Source: Pelomyxa schiedti
Taxonomy: Eukaryota > Evosea > Pelobiontida > Pelomyxidae
Length of the DNA: 64,000 bases
Reading direction: 5' to 3'
NCBI GenBank assembly: GCA_020536535.1
Contig: JAHLWZ010000291.1
Span: 63,061 to 127,060, forward strand
Shown one piece after another: positions 22,456 to 34,360 of this stretch. A program made the position numbers and the translations under genes. The notes under the pieces were generated by a model. The model did not search any database. It was not told the DNA's origin and worked only from the letters and a program-made list of their open reading frames with translations. Position 1 is the first letter of the stretch. Each line of letters begins with the position of its first letter.

Positions 22456-24622
22456 TCAGAAGAAAGGTGTATCACGGGTCAGTGCAATGCACTCGGCCAC
22501 AATCGCCTCGTGGGAGGGGGCCACGGCCTTCCAAGACCGGATATATGCGTTGTTATAGTTCTCAAGGACTGAGTACTCTACAGCGGGACTGTGTAGCTCA
22601 AGGCGGCCTTTTGGGCATTTGGTTCCTTCGCAGCGTCGGTAAACCTGGCCACACCCGGTGCAGAAGTTCCGTGACATCCAAACAAAACATACATGTTTCC
22701 ACTCGTACTTTTTTGGGAAGGTTGGATATCGGAAAAACAATTGAATGAGGGTACTTTGGTTTGGTCATCAGCTCCCATCTTATTTAATAAGTCACTGAAA
22801 ACCATTCTCGCCGTATGGGGCCAGGCTCCACTGCTGTTCAACAATGCTTGCTTTGTTTGGTTGTTTTTTTTTGTTTGTTTGGTTGGGTTTGTGTTGTGAG
22901 AAAAACGAGAAATACATACCTTCCAACAGGAATTGGAACGCCCTGCATGGTACCTTTATATAAAGAAGAAGATTATATTATTGATTTGAGGTGATGAGGG
23001 CCAACCAAAATCGGGAAGTCTGTTGAATCCTCCCAAGGGATGGAATATCAAGATGCGCAAGTACTCCGGCAGTTTCTGCTTGGTACAGAGCAGCCATTGC
23101 TGTGATCGTGCCATCGATCCTGGCAGTGCAGTTATCAAGCTATTCTCAAAATCCGGGAGTTTTACTCAACAGATGCAGAAACCATATGTGGTGTTTTTGG
23201 GGTTCGATTTGGAGGCAGGTTCTCGAAATCCATGACAGGCATGGATGCGCGGAGTATGTCTGTTGGGCCGATAATTTCAGAATATTTTGACACCGAAATG
23301 GAGCTCACAGCTCGATTTGGGAACAACTTCAAGTATCCTTGTATTTGTTAAAAAAAAGGAGGGAAAAAAAAAAAGGAAAAAACACAGACACCTTGGATGT
23401 GATCATATTCTGAACTCCCATAGTACCGCCAGAGCTCGTAATCTTGACTTGGTAGGACTCCACCCTGTTTTGCCATTTCTGTAACCAATTCACTTTGGTC
23501 CAAGATAACACCAAGAATCGTAGGCGTGAAAATGCCTTCGTAATGATGCAGCTGACACTTGCATGGGGTATTGGGATTTGCACCAAGGGATAAAAATTTC
23601 AGGGCCAGATCTCGGTGGTTTCTCATTATCGCCATAAAAAGTGGTGTTCTTTCATTTCCCGTCTTTGAATTGATTCCTTCAGGGAAATTTGGATGCTTAA
23701 CGATGATATCAAGAAGCTCTTTGTTGGTTGCACTCCATTGCGGATACATTGTGGCATACACGAAAGCATTTCCCAGGCCCTTGTGGAACACTTGACACAG
23801 ATACTGCAAAACCTCTGGACGAGCTTCCTTAAAACAACAGTACATTGCAATTGGTGTTTGGTTGTCCAGAGCCTCGATTAATTCACTCCCACCCCACTTT
23901 TCATTCACCAGCAGCTGTATAGTCTCCAAGTTGTTGCTGCGTATGGCCAATTCCAGGGGAGAGTCAGGCTGAGGGGGTATTTCACCGTATAGCAACGTAA
24001 CCCTAGCTGGAATATCACAAGCAGATAGAATCATGTCAATGACATCTGGTTGCAGCCTCCTAACACACAAATACAGAGCCGTGACCTTGTTGCCATCTAC
24101 CATGCACGTCAGCCGTGGATTTGCACGGAACTTTTCCAGCAAGAATCTCGCCACTTCTACGTGCCCCTCATTCACAGCACAAGCAAATGCAGTCCCCTCA
24201 TCCCACTGCTGGCTCCAAGTGCAAGCAGTCCCCTGATCCCACTGATTCCAAGAGCACTTTGAATCCACAAACAAAGAGGAAAAGGTTTTGTCCCCCCAAA
24301 AGGGCCTTTCGTGCCACGCATTGAACACTATATTTAGCTCCTCGAGGTGCCCAAGAACCGCGCAAACAAAAAGCACATTGAGTCGCACAAAATATTCGGC
24401 GCCACGGGCGGCGGACACCTGAGTCTCAATCCGGGACGCGTCTATCTCATGGCCCACCGGTGTCAGCGCCGCCAGCTTGGCCAATTTTTCGGCTTGGGCC
24501 TTGGCCGCCGCTGTGAGGAGCTCGTTGCTCTTCACGACCGAAATGAGGCTGGACTGTTTGGCGAGGTAATCAGCGGAGCGCTGCTTATGGGTGTCGGTGC
24601 TCGCCGTCTGTGTCTGTCCCAT
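22456..24622 (-). CDS. ankyrin-repeat protein with unrecognised C-terminal domain
   Basis: Exon 1 (24622-~23392) encodes a ~65-residue helical N-terminus, then several ankyrin-type repeats (GTAFACAVNEGHVEVARFLL, SPLELAIRSNNLETIQLLV, TPLFMAIMRNHRDLALKFL with GANPNTPCKCQL). The true donor at ~23391 follows HIQ. Later exons give KLFPNRAVSSISVSKYSEII, then AMAALYQAETAGVLAHLDI, then a last block with MVFSDLLNKMGADDQTKV and EAIVAECIALTRDTPFF. This C-terminal ~200-residue region has globular composition but matches no family I recognise. A CxxC finger readable in one shadow frame near 22650 was rejected. Start: ATG at 24622, divergent from the arrestin gene. Function unknown; ankyrin repeats imply a protein partner. 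Confidence 0.65.
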
Positions 24623-24855
24623 GTGTCGATTTTGGAACGAATGAGGGGTTGATCAACAAAACAAGTGGATTCGGCCCACCAGTTGAAAGCAGATTATTCG
24701 TGCAGCAACAAAAGCACTCGCCTCGAGCACCACCGGTGCCCGCAGGGCAGGTTTTCGGTTGTTGATTTTCCCTTCAAACGGTTTGAAAGGTGTTTTCAAC
24801 TCACTGTCAATTCAGGGAAGATCTGTGGCCTTCAAAAAGAAAAAACTCAAGCAAG
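24623..24855. promoter_or_regulatory. divergent intergenic region, ankyrin gene / arrestin
   Basis: 233 bp between two divergent start codons. No specific promoter element is recognised. Confidence 0.3.
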
Positions 24856-26171
24856 ATGGCAGCAACGGCGCCGCCAGTGATTGTTACTGCGAGTACAACG
24901 ACCCCGAGCAGTGGGCCTGTTTTGGGCGACATCGTCATAGGTTTAAGCAAGCCGTGAGTCTCCAGTTTAATCTCTTTCCTTTCTCTAAAGCGAAATAACC
25001 AAGGTTCTACGTTGCCGGCGAAAGAATCGACGGGACAGCGTAGGTTTTTTTGTTTTGTTGTTTCTAGCTTTTTACGGTTTTCCCTTTGTGAAGATACCTC
25101 GACCTCAAATCCACTGCACCACACGCAACACTGAAAGTGAGGTGGACCGGATATGAGCGCACATTATTCCATAACCTTTATGTGGAGGAGTCTTCTCCTA
25201 TGCACAAAGTTAAGACTGACCATAAGATGTTCAAGCACGAAGATACTATTTTTCATTCGCCCACACCTGTCACACCCGGCAAGTACGGTTTTTTTCTCTT
25301 ACTGTGATTCCGCTAGTTATCCGTAACAACACTTCCAAAACAAAGGTGGTCATGGCCAATTTCTTTTCAGTTACCAGCAGACACTCCAGGCATCTTTTAC
25401 GAGGAAAGACACGCCACCGGGTCCAAAGTTAAAGCTGCAATTCTGTACAAGGTAAAGGTGTTCCTGGACGTTCCAGGAAAAGACTTGAAGAAAACGGAAA
25501 AGATTTGCGTTGCTCCTGCTCTGTGTAAGGCACCAAAGGTAATTCCGTTCCAGTAGAAACTACATGTGAACCCCTCCTAACAGCCCCTGCACGACTCAAA
25601 AAGCAAAAGTTTCTTACTGCACTCGGGAAAGCTTCATATGGATTACTGGTTGGATAAGAATGTTTTCTTGCCTGGTGAAACTATCCCAGTGCGTGTAAAG
25701 GTTGAGAACCACAGCACCAAAAAAGTGGACCACATCAAGGTGATATCGACGTTTAGTCTATTATCTGTTTACCTTCTTAGATTAAACTTATGCGAGCAAT
25801 CAAACTCAAAGCTGATACACCCAAGGGGGTTATTGGACCTCCTCAACTCGAAGCTAAGTACTTGGATGAAGTTCAGAGACAAGTATATGATGGCGTTCAT
25901 GCTAAGAGTGATGTGGATACCACATTCAACTTCACTCTGAAGCCCGATTTGTACCCAACGTACCGCTCGATCAACTCACCCCCCGCTTCTCACACATTCA
26001 CCAACCAGGTGTGACGGGAAGTACTGCGACTGTGACTACCACCTAGATATAGAGTGTGATATTCCGCTATGCCCGGACTTAGAACACCACGTTCCCGTGA
26101 TTCTGGCCCTTATGCCAACTGCATCCTCTCCAATCGGGATGTTTGCGGCTCACACATCGCACTCTTGGTGA
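24856..26171 (+). CDS. arrestin-domain protein (ARRDC/alpha-arrestin-like)
   Basis: A probable cargo adaptor linking membrane proteins to trafficking or ubiquitin ligases. Exon 1 starts MAATAPPVIVTASTTT. The N-terminal arrestin sandwich has FYVAGERIDGTA, LKVRWTGYERTLFHN, FEERH-like (FYEERHATGSK), VKAAILYKVKVFLDV and KKTEKICVAP. The C-terminal sandwich has LHMDYWLDKNVFLPGETI, VRVKVENHSTKKVDHIK, KLMRAIKLKAD, an acidic/Gln loop, and after a splice at ~25961 LYPT joined to CDGKYCDCDYHLDIECDIP and LEHHVPVILALMP, the conserved final arrestin strands. The stop follows with no long tail and no PPxY motif, so the usual HECT-ligase docking motif of alpha-arrestins is absent. Exon phases agree throughout. 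Confidence 0.85.
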
Positions 26172-26398
26172 CGAGGCAAAATACTCGGAACGGTTCGGGT
26201 TGTGAGACTGCATCTGTGATTTCAAAGTCATTACCGGAACTTCCGTTTTGTCAAAATTATCGTGCTATATTTAGCCGGTGGTTCTCCTGAAAGAAAAATT
26301 TGTGAGACGCCAACGAACACACAAAAAACAAACAAAAAAAAAACAACGCGGTTCTAACCCACACAACCCGATCTACGCACCGCCACAATACGACGACG

Positions 26399-29300
26399 AT
26401 GGACGATGCGTTTGAAGCCGCAGATTGGGTTGTGGACGGGGCCAGAGAAGCGATCGCGACGCGTTTCGAGCCGCTGTTTATGTCGTCTATAAAATCGGCG
26501 TTGGCGCGGAAGGCGGTGAGGGATGTGAATAAGTCCGTCGACGACGAGGAAAAGAGGAGACGGAGAGAGAAGGCGCACAAACCGACGCTTGCCAAAGCTG
26601 CGGTGTGATCTGTTCTTCTTGTATCTTCTCTTACTCACTCCAACCATTAGAAGAAAACATCAAAAGGTTGTATGTCAGTTTTAGCTTCCATCCCTAATAC
26701 CAGTTGTAGAAGTTGCTCTTGTTGTGCACGACTTTGCCATCTTGGACAAGGATATTGAACCTTATGTAGTGTACATAATAGCTTCCACCCTGGGAGATGA
26801 CCTGTCGGTTACCTACAAGCGATATGACGAATTCAAAGCACTTCACAAAATGGTATGTTTGCTTCGAAATTTCCTCTTAGGCGCACTGTAGTTCCCCGGA
26901 ACGTCAGCTGAGCTTCCTCAACAATCTTCTGGGTTCTTTGGACTCCGTCCAAAGCGAACCGAGGCTGAATATGCCCAAACTAGAAAAACCAAACTGCAAC
27001 AATTTTTATGGACCACAATGGCTTACCATAATGTCCGCACCTCCCCAAATTTTCACTCTTGGCTCGGTTTTGGTAGGTTTATATGTATTTCCTTCTTGAT
27101 TACAAACTGTCTTTGTTACAGGTGGATATCGCAACAAAGAGGAGGAAATTGCCTTCCGAGAAGCTTTTTCTCTTTTCACACAAGAAAAAAAAAGGATTTA
27201 TTCAGAAGATCCCAGAGAAATGCTTCTCATGGTTGACCCTTTAAGTTAGCATCACTGCCAATAACATTCTTAAGGCTGTTGTGGAAGAACTTTCTGCTTC
27301 CCATGCAACAGAATTCAAAGTCAATGATAAAAAGAATAAAAGGGAGGTTGAATCGGTCAAAAAAAAATACCAAACTGTTGTTACAGTGGCCTCCAGTGAG
27401 GTTGAACAATGTTGGGAGAGTATGTTCTAAAACCAGTTGTTCTTTCAAAAGATTAACAACGATCAGGAGTGATGACCTTCTTGGGTACACTTGACAAAGC
27501 TGCTCCAACTGCAGATAGTGTTAATTCTGAAACTAGGACACTTCTTGTACCTGTTAAGAAAGCTTTGACCTCTCGTATATTTTTCATGCGTTTTAAGTCA
27601 AGTTAATCCTTTTGCAGGGCTTGAAGATACATGCCACAAACTCGAGTCCATTGTTGTTGCATTGACAGCTGCTATTACCCCCGTTATACTTGAAATAGCA
27701 AAAGGATTTCATGAGGAAAAAAATAAGCTGATTGAGGAAATGGACACCCTAATAGGAAAGGAATCGGAGATTTCTGCTACTGTAACACGTGAAGTTCAAC
27801 TTAATGAATGGGTGGGAAAAGTTCAGAAGTTTGCAGTGAACATGAAGGGAAGCTTAAAGACCAAGGTATCTTAGTTCGTCTTTTCGACAAAGGTAAACTG
27901 ACAAACACTAACTTCCCCAAAGGTTGAATTCGGTTCCTCGGGATATGTTTCCACCACATTGGCCAAAGTGAAGGTACATTATGCAATTTGGTTTTTTCTT
28001 TATGATCAACCCGTGTAGTCTTTCCCTGAGTATCTTGCTCCTCTTGAGTCAATCGTACATTATATACCGACACTTTTCACACACTTTTTTGATGCAATTA
28101 ACATGCGTACTGTCTTCCGTGTTGTATGTTTCCAGTTATGTTTCATGTCTTACGCTTTCAACAGATTTTGGCACTGCTCCGCACCAAAGAGAATATCTTA
28201 TACTGGTTTTTTGAAGCAAAACCATCCAGAACACTTGAAGAGCTGCTTCAAGAAGAAGAAGAAAAATTCTCTACAAGGTTGTGGCGATGCAAGCGCGATT
28301 TACGGTAAATATGTGTTGCAATCGGGTAATGAACTAAAAAACAGCAAGATTCGAAGCATGGAAAATAATTTATCGTCTTCGCACACAACTAGAGTCTAAA
28401 CGAGGAACAGAGGAGTTCTACCCTCAAAGTGTTGGTTAGTGTTTCCTTTCTAAGTCTTAGCTTATTGTCTCCCACAGCACTGTCGACATTTCAAGGGTTA
28501 CTGGAAGACTTTGTCAAAATCATGAAGCATTCTTTTAAAAAGTGGTTCATTTTTGTAATCAATGGAGTCAAGAAGCAAAGTAACAAGATCTCCGACTTGG
28601 AACAAAATAAGAAGAGAGTAGTTATTCGTGCCTTGGTGAAAGAAGGAATGTTTATTGGGCTAAACAACTTCAAAAAACATTTCCAACAGGTTTCCTTTTC
28701 TTTCATCAGATTTCGTCACTCAACACTCTTAGTTCATTGTTACTGATGTAGGAAAACTTTTTGTTACCCCTGTTGCTCACAGGATGTCTATTCTTGTCAC
28801 ACCTTCCCTATCTAAAGTTCTCAATTCTCTGCACATCGCCTCACCGTTGTTGGAGAAAGACTTCATTGTTCAACTTTCTGTGGAGGAACTGCTTACTGAT
28901 ACTGTGAACTATCCTTTACGCCGTTGGCTTCCTGGCCTATTGGAGGATTGGGGAAACATTTCTTACGGTACTCCCCTCCCGCCTCTACCCCTAGTGCCTT
29001 CTTATTTACTCAATTCTTTATCCAGATAAGTCAACAGCTATTGCCAAACCACCCAAAGCGGGCAAATCTGGGAAAAAATCAAGGAGCCCCAGTAGAAGCA
29101 GCAGGACAGGAAGTTCTCGCAGCCGGAGCCGTAGTACCCGCAGTGGGAGTGGCAGCCGAAGCCGGAGCCGTTACACTGGATCTGGTCGAAGCAGATCACG
29201 CTCAAGCTACTCTGGTTCGAGGTCGCGGTCACGGTCAGGATCCCGATCAAGGTCCAGGACTGGCTCAGGCTCCAGGACTGGCTCAGGCTCCAGGACTGGC

Positions 29301-30325
29301 TCGCGATCTAGATCAAGATCGAGATCACGGTCAGTAACACCAAGTGGGTCAAGGTCAAGATCGAGAAGCGGCTCAAGGTCACGCACAGGTTCCGGATCTA
29401 GAACTGGTTCTGGCTCCAGATCGAGATCAAGGTCTGTATCCAGGTCACGATCGAGAACAGGCTCTGGTTCAAGGTCAAGGCCAAGGTCCAGATCAGGATC
29501 CAGGTCGCGATCAAGATCGAGGACAGGCTCAGGATCACGCTCCAGATCACGTTCACGCTCAGGTTCTGGTTCTGTCTCGGGGTCAGGCAAATCTCGTTCC
29601 CGTTCACGAACTGGTTCCGGCTCACGCTCACGCTCACGCTCACGCTCAAGGTCAAAGTCAGGCTCAAGGACAGCATCTGGGTCGAAGTCAAAGAGCGGCT
29701 CTGGCTCAAAGTCAAAGAGCGGCTCTGGCTCAAAGTCAAAGAGCGGCTCTGGCTCCAAGTCCATATCTGGTTCTGGTTCAAAGTCGAAGTCAGGTTCCGT
29801 ATCTGGGTCGAAAAGATCGCGGTCGAGAAGCAGCTCCCGCTCTTCCACAAAGTAAGCACCCACGATCGAACACCACGCCTCTAACTCCTGTACAGGTCAA
29901 ACCTAGCCCCAGAACAAATGCCAATTCTTGATAAAAAGGGCGCAACCAGCACACCCGCCACTGCCACTGCCGCCGTCACTACGGCAACTCCTGCCAAGGC
30001 CACCGCCACCGTAGCTGTCACTGGCACTCCTTCATCCCAAGTCAAGGCTGCTGTCGCTCCAAAATCCCCATCAAAGGCCAAGTCAGGCTCCGGTTCGAAG
30101 TCGGGCTCTGGCTCCCGCTCCGGCTCCGGTTCCAAGTCGGGCTCTGGGTCCCGCTCAAAGAGTGGTTCTGGCTCAGTCTCTGGCTCCCGCTCACGCTCAA
30201 GATCCAAGTCGGGGTCTGGGTCCCGATCAAAGAGTGGCTCTGGCTCCAAGAGTGGTTCTGGTTCTGTGTCAGGCTCACGTTCACGTTCACGGTCGAGGTC
30301 TGGGTCCTCCTCCAGGTCACATTGA
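26399..30325 (+). CDS. PX-domain protein with helical region and long Ser/Arg-repeat tail
   Basis: The start ATG follows an A/C-rich leader. Exon 1 encodes a charged helix. A PX (phosphoinositide-binding) domain is assembled from exons ~26700-27125: VVYIIASTLGDDLSV, YKRYDEFKALHKM, an FPGTSAELPQQ proline loop and a terminal helix with LQQFLWTTMAYH. Exons 27120-28900 encode mostly helical, charged segments (LIEEMDTLIGKESEI, LEELLQEEEEKFSTRLW, LLEDFVKIMKHSFKKWF, SLSKVLNSLHI) that could form a BAR-like dimer module; this is not certain. From ~29050 the frame becomes an SR/SGS repeat of over 250 residues, interrupted by an intron at ~29853-29895 and an Ala/Thr linker. A second SR block ends at 30325. 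I annotate one gene because splice phases connect all parts, but the boundary near 28750 is the weakest. PX plus an SR tail is an unusual pairing. Confidence 0.6.
29060..29855 (+). repeat. Ser/Arg/Gly/Lys coding repeat, block 1
   Basis: A run of TCA/AGG/TCT/GGC-type hexamer variants encodes SR, SGS and KSKSGSGS units in the PX gene. It includes three adjacent near-identical units at ~29695-29755 and three at ~29255-29305, signs of slippage or unequal exchange. Confidence 0.9.
30083..30323 (+). repeat. Ser/Arg/Gly/Lys coding repeat, block 2
   Basis: The second SR/SGS repeat block of the same gene, separated from block 1 by an intron and a Thr/Ala-rich linker. Units such as SGSGSKSGSGSRS recur. 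Confidence 0.9.
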
Positions 30326-30401
30326 CCACCCACCACAAATGTTCCACCCACTACTTGTACATGAGTCTTAAGTAAAAAAGAACAACTTTTCGTCTTTACT
30401 T

Positions 30402-32538
30402 TTAGAAGAAGCCTTCAAAAAACATGTTGGCGGCAAGCTCGGGATTCCCTCCGCATTGGTCTAAGAGAACTTGTGCTTGCTGCGGTGTAGCGCCTAAGCT
30501 GACTAGTTGCTGGATGGCTTCCGCTCCTTTGCGGGTGTCAGTTATGGAATGATTTAGTAACTGTAATATGTACCACTCGAGGTTAAAGTGGCAGTGGTTT
30601 GGACGGGTACGAGGGCCGGTGTAGGAACTGGAGCTGGTTTAACGGGTTCACTTGCTGTGGATTGATTCGGTGTAATTGTTGCTTTGGGAACAATAGTAGG
30701 GGTGCTAGTAGGCTTGGTGTTCCTCTTTTGTCAAATTAGCTTGGTCTCTTGGGACTTTGGGGAACAAACTACAGGAATATCTTTCTCAGACAAAAACGGG
30801 ATCTCCTCGTCCGAGATGTGGAGAACATTCTTTTTCAAATCAACCATGCACTTCGAGGGTGAGTACTAAAGTCCGAAACATTGTATAGAAAAGGAGTTAC
30901 CTGGTGTCGTTTCAGCATGTCTAGGCCTAGAATGAACTCTCTACAACTGAATACAGAGGTGCTGGAAGAATCTCCCTGTGCAGGTGTCGGGGCACCTTCC
31001 TGTGTGCGAGAGCTCCCAACAATGGAGAAGCTACATTGATAGAATGACTTTCCAATCTTCATGACCACTACATGCACACGACCGAGTACAGGTGCAGTAC
31101 CAACACCATAGGCAATTCCAGAAAAACTTCTATCACAGAGATGCATTATCCTGTGTCTAGTGAGGGAGGCAGGAAGCAATGAGCGCACACCCGCAGGCTT
31201 CTGCACACTAAGGGGTGGTTAAAATGTGGTCAGACCTTACCCACTCCCATTTTAGGAGAAAAAATAATGTTTTCAAACCTCTTCCGACATGATGGAACTT
31301 TGAGCACCAGTATCTAAAAAATAATCAGTTACTTTGGACACACTTTGAGATATACCAATGAATGCTTTCAATGGGACGTTGTTGATAGAAACGTCACAGT
31401 ACAACATAACTACACGTGCAAATGCCTCTGGGTTATGCTCGAGGGCGGCTTCTCGGTTTTGCTCCACATTTTCCTGTTGAATGGATTCCGCTAGTTCCCG
31501 TTGGGCACCAGCATCGAAGGGATCGTCTTGCAGGCGTTTCTGCCAAAGATTGTGATTTCAGGAGTAAAGGAAGAAAAGGGAAAAACAATTAGACGAGCTT
31601 TCTTGAGCTGTTGATCAACTTTGGCTCTTTTCCGCTGCGCTTGTTGAGCTTTTAACAGAGAAGATAACGCCTCTAAGTCATCCCCCAAAACTGCTTCCGC
31701 AAGTACAGGATTCGCCTGGAGTTGTAAATTAAATCATAGCTTCTCACACTGCATTAGACTTCACAGCGAAAATAAGAAGCTACTGTACATGGAGGAGTTC
31801 CTGAAGCAACTCTGGTGAAGATCGAACATATTCCTGAGCATGATAAAAATGAAGAAACGAGGATTGAGAGAACTACTTGAAAAGTTTTTGGGTCGATGTA
31901 GTCATCATCGGGTGCCTCCATTTGTACCTTGCGATTTATAAAAAGCGTTTCATAGGTAAAGGAATTTACAGTTTGAAGTGCATTTGCTAAGTGTTGCTGT
32001 AAGTCTTGGGGTTGCAGTGGTCTGCGGTGTGGTCTTTGTTGGGACTGCTGTGCCTAATTTTTGGTTTTTTTTATCACCAATGTTAAGGGAAAATCGTAAG
32101 GATTAGTACAACATATCGTAGTGCAGCAGCAATTTGCTGTTGTAAATCAACTGTACCAGTCGTGCGTCGCTGTTGCATTTGCTGCTGCAGCTGTTGTTGT
32201 ATTTGTTGCAGCCATGGTAGATTATTTAGAGTTTGCATATACGGGGTCGGCGGTACAGAGCCAGTGTCTGGTTGGACTTCCATTCGTTGCGTTGTAAGCT
32301 TCACTGTGAAACAGACTGCAGAATCGCTCGATCTCGCGAACGACGAGAAAGTGTTCATTGTTGCTCTGTCGTCGGATAGTACGTGCTGGCTTGGTCCCAG
32401 ACAAACGGACAAGGTTTGTGACTCGATCGGGATCGCCGTAGCCGACTCAACAAGTGCCTTTACTTCCTCCACCGTATTGTCGAGATCCACCTCGAACACG
32501 AACTCTCCCTTTCCCTCTACAGACACCACTACCTTCAT
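30402..32538 (-). CDS. DDI1: DDI1-like UBL / retropepsin / UBA protein
   Basis: A predicted ubiquitin-receptor protease that acts with the proteasome. N-terminal UBL: MKVVVSVEGKGEFVFEV and NTVEEVKALVESATAIPIE, followed by a Gln-rich linker (~32220-32110). A helical segment leads to NPEAFARVVMLYCDV, then NNVPLKAF, which is spliced at an intron (~31360-31313) to yield the aspartyl protease motif DTGAQSSIMSEE. Human DDI proteins have DSGAQ here, and the catalytic Asp is kept. The protease continues with FSGIAYGVG, GRVHVVVMKIGKSFYQC and LGLDMLKRHQ, then a strand near 30835 that begins MVDLKKNVLHI. After a Thr/Val/Pro linker the C-terminus is a UBA domain: AIQQLVSLGATPQQAQVLL, NPELAANMFFEGFF. All three family domains are present in canonical order. 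The start is the first ATG in an A/C-rich leader. It converges on the PX gene with ~76 bp between stops. Confidence 0.9.
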
Positions 32539-32674
32539 CTTCCTGTTCTTGTTGTGGTGTTTTGCACCGGTGCACTGAGATGCCACAATTTGGCAGCACT
32601 TGCCTGCAGCCCAAGGTGTCTATCACCCACCGATTTTTTTTTTATCCCAATCCAGATCTTGCTCAGAGTAGTAA

Positions 32675-34239
32675 ATGTCACAGTCGCAGCCCGGAGGAGC
32701 ACCTGTTGTTCCAAGTGCGACAGCGACTACACCATCTTCTCAGTCCGGTGCTATTAACACTGCTGTAGTTGTTGGCGCGCAGCGGAGTGTGTTCGACGTA
32801 GACTCTGGACAAGAGTCTGTTGTTATGGATCAAAAACCTACCATGGGAGGCCAATCGATGGTCGCTGCACAACCTGGGTCCCCGCAGCCTGCCATATTGC
32901 ACTTGAAGCAACAAACTGTACCCACGCAGTATGTGCCACAACAATCGGCGAGAATGATGTACCAACCTGTGGGCCCAATGCAACCGCAGCCACTGAAACT
33001 CCAAACTCAGGCGCCTTACTATCAGTACGGGGCACTGCCGGCCTCACAACCCACTCCGGCGCCACCTCCACCGTCACAGCAACAACAGCCTATGATAGTC
33101 CAAGGGTATAATGGGTTGCCACACTACCCACACTATGCCTCCGTACATACTCTCATGCCTCACTCTGCAACACCAAGTCAACCAATCACAGGTCACATGC
33201 CTGGTGTAGCTGTTACAAGCTTCCCTGGAACTGTCTCCACCTCTACCACTTCTACTACTCGGTCTTCCAAGCGTGCCGAAGATACGGACGAGGATTATAA
33301 AGATGAAGGTGTTCCAAGTTCGTCGTCTTCCTCAGAGGATGACGATGAGGAAAGTGAAGAAGAGATAGAGGAGATTCCTGACGATGATGAAACAAGCACG
33401 AGGAAGAGGTCCAATAAACCTAAAGCAGCTTCGACAAAAACCAAGAGGAGAAGGACATCTGCTCCAAGTGAGACGAGCGCATTCCGCTCCCAAACACTTA
33501 CGTCTGTACAGGTCAATCTGTGGCACACGGCACAGAGTCAGTTGGCTACAGTTTCCCGACTTCCAGTGATACAACCACAACCACTAGAAAAGGGAGACCT
33601 CCAAAGAAAGGGAAAGATGAAGGCCGTGGAGTTGGAAGACCACCAGGTGGCGCAAAAGCAAGCGGAGGTGACTTGCAAGCAAGCAGTGCGTTCACGTAAA
33701 AACTCTTGCTCTTTCCATCTTCTCACAACAAGATGCAGTTCCTGCCATAATGTTCGGCTTTGGGTATATTTTCGTTCCTCATAAAAAAAGATAACTGCGA
33801 ATCAGAGATGTAGAATCACCCCTTCCTGAAACTGTAGATCTTATTAAATCGATTGCCAAGGAGTATATTGTTGGGATGGTGTGTTGCAACTATTTGACAG
33901 ACTTTTGATTGACGTATTTTTCCAGACAGGTCTGGCACTTAGCAACACCAAGAAACCAAAGTTACGTCCGGAGGATATATTTTTTTTGATAAGACACGAT
34001 AAGTATGTAACTATTCTCCCTGCAAAACTCACTCCACAAGGAAAAAGCTTGACCGAGCACGGCACCTGAACACCACACGGAAGAGTAAACGGCATGAACT
34101 TCAGCAATCAAAGGGGGATGTCCTGAGCCTCAGTCGCCAAATGCATAAGAACCTACCTCAAGAATTCCGGCTTCTCGACGACGATGTGTGTACAACATTC
34201 ATATGGAAGTATGGCCCACTGATTTTACTAGGAACTTGA
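32675..34239 (+). CDS. TAF13-like TFIID subunit with long N-terminal extension and AT hooks
   Basis: The C-terminal part (from ~33745) is a histone fold of the TAF13/SPT3 type: AIMFGFG, then DVESPLPETVDLIKSIAKEY, then after an intron ALSNTKKPKLRPEDIFFLIRHDK, and a splice at ~34001 to KKLDRARHLN. TAF13 has the same MYGFGD / TESVDILEDLVIEF / VEDIVFLIRKDPRK pattern. TAF13 proteins are normally short (~125 residues). Here the histone fold follows ~300 extra residues: a Gln/Pro-rich segment, a long acidic Ser/Asp/Glu run (33290-33400), basic KRSNKPKAASTKTKRRR, and two AT-hook-like cores (RKGRPPKKGK and GVGRPPGG, ~33590-33655). The extension would add DNA contact and activator-like surfaces. The exact stop (34239) assumes no further intron. 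Confidence 0.7.
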
Positions 34240-34360
34240 GGGCAGTCTACCATAGCCACCCAATTTTGTCTCAAACCTGTAATGAAATACAGTCACTTTT
34301 GTTGTCCTTCTTTTTCGACACCAAACAAAACAAACCGCTACACTATTTCAAGTATTGGCA

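Noticed and set aside
22600-22680. CxxC zinc-finger-like segment in the ankyrin gene
   Set aside because: Only in a shadow frame; the neighbouring frame continues the upstream exon without a break.
29207-29863. Long minus-strand frame of repeated Glu/Pro/Asp/Arg
   Set aside because: It is the exact antisense of the Ser/Arg repeat of the PX gene; repeats keep several frames open. The same applies to 29881-30351.
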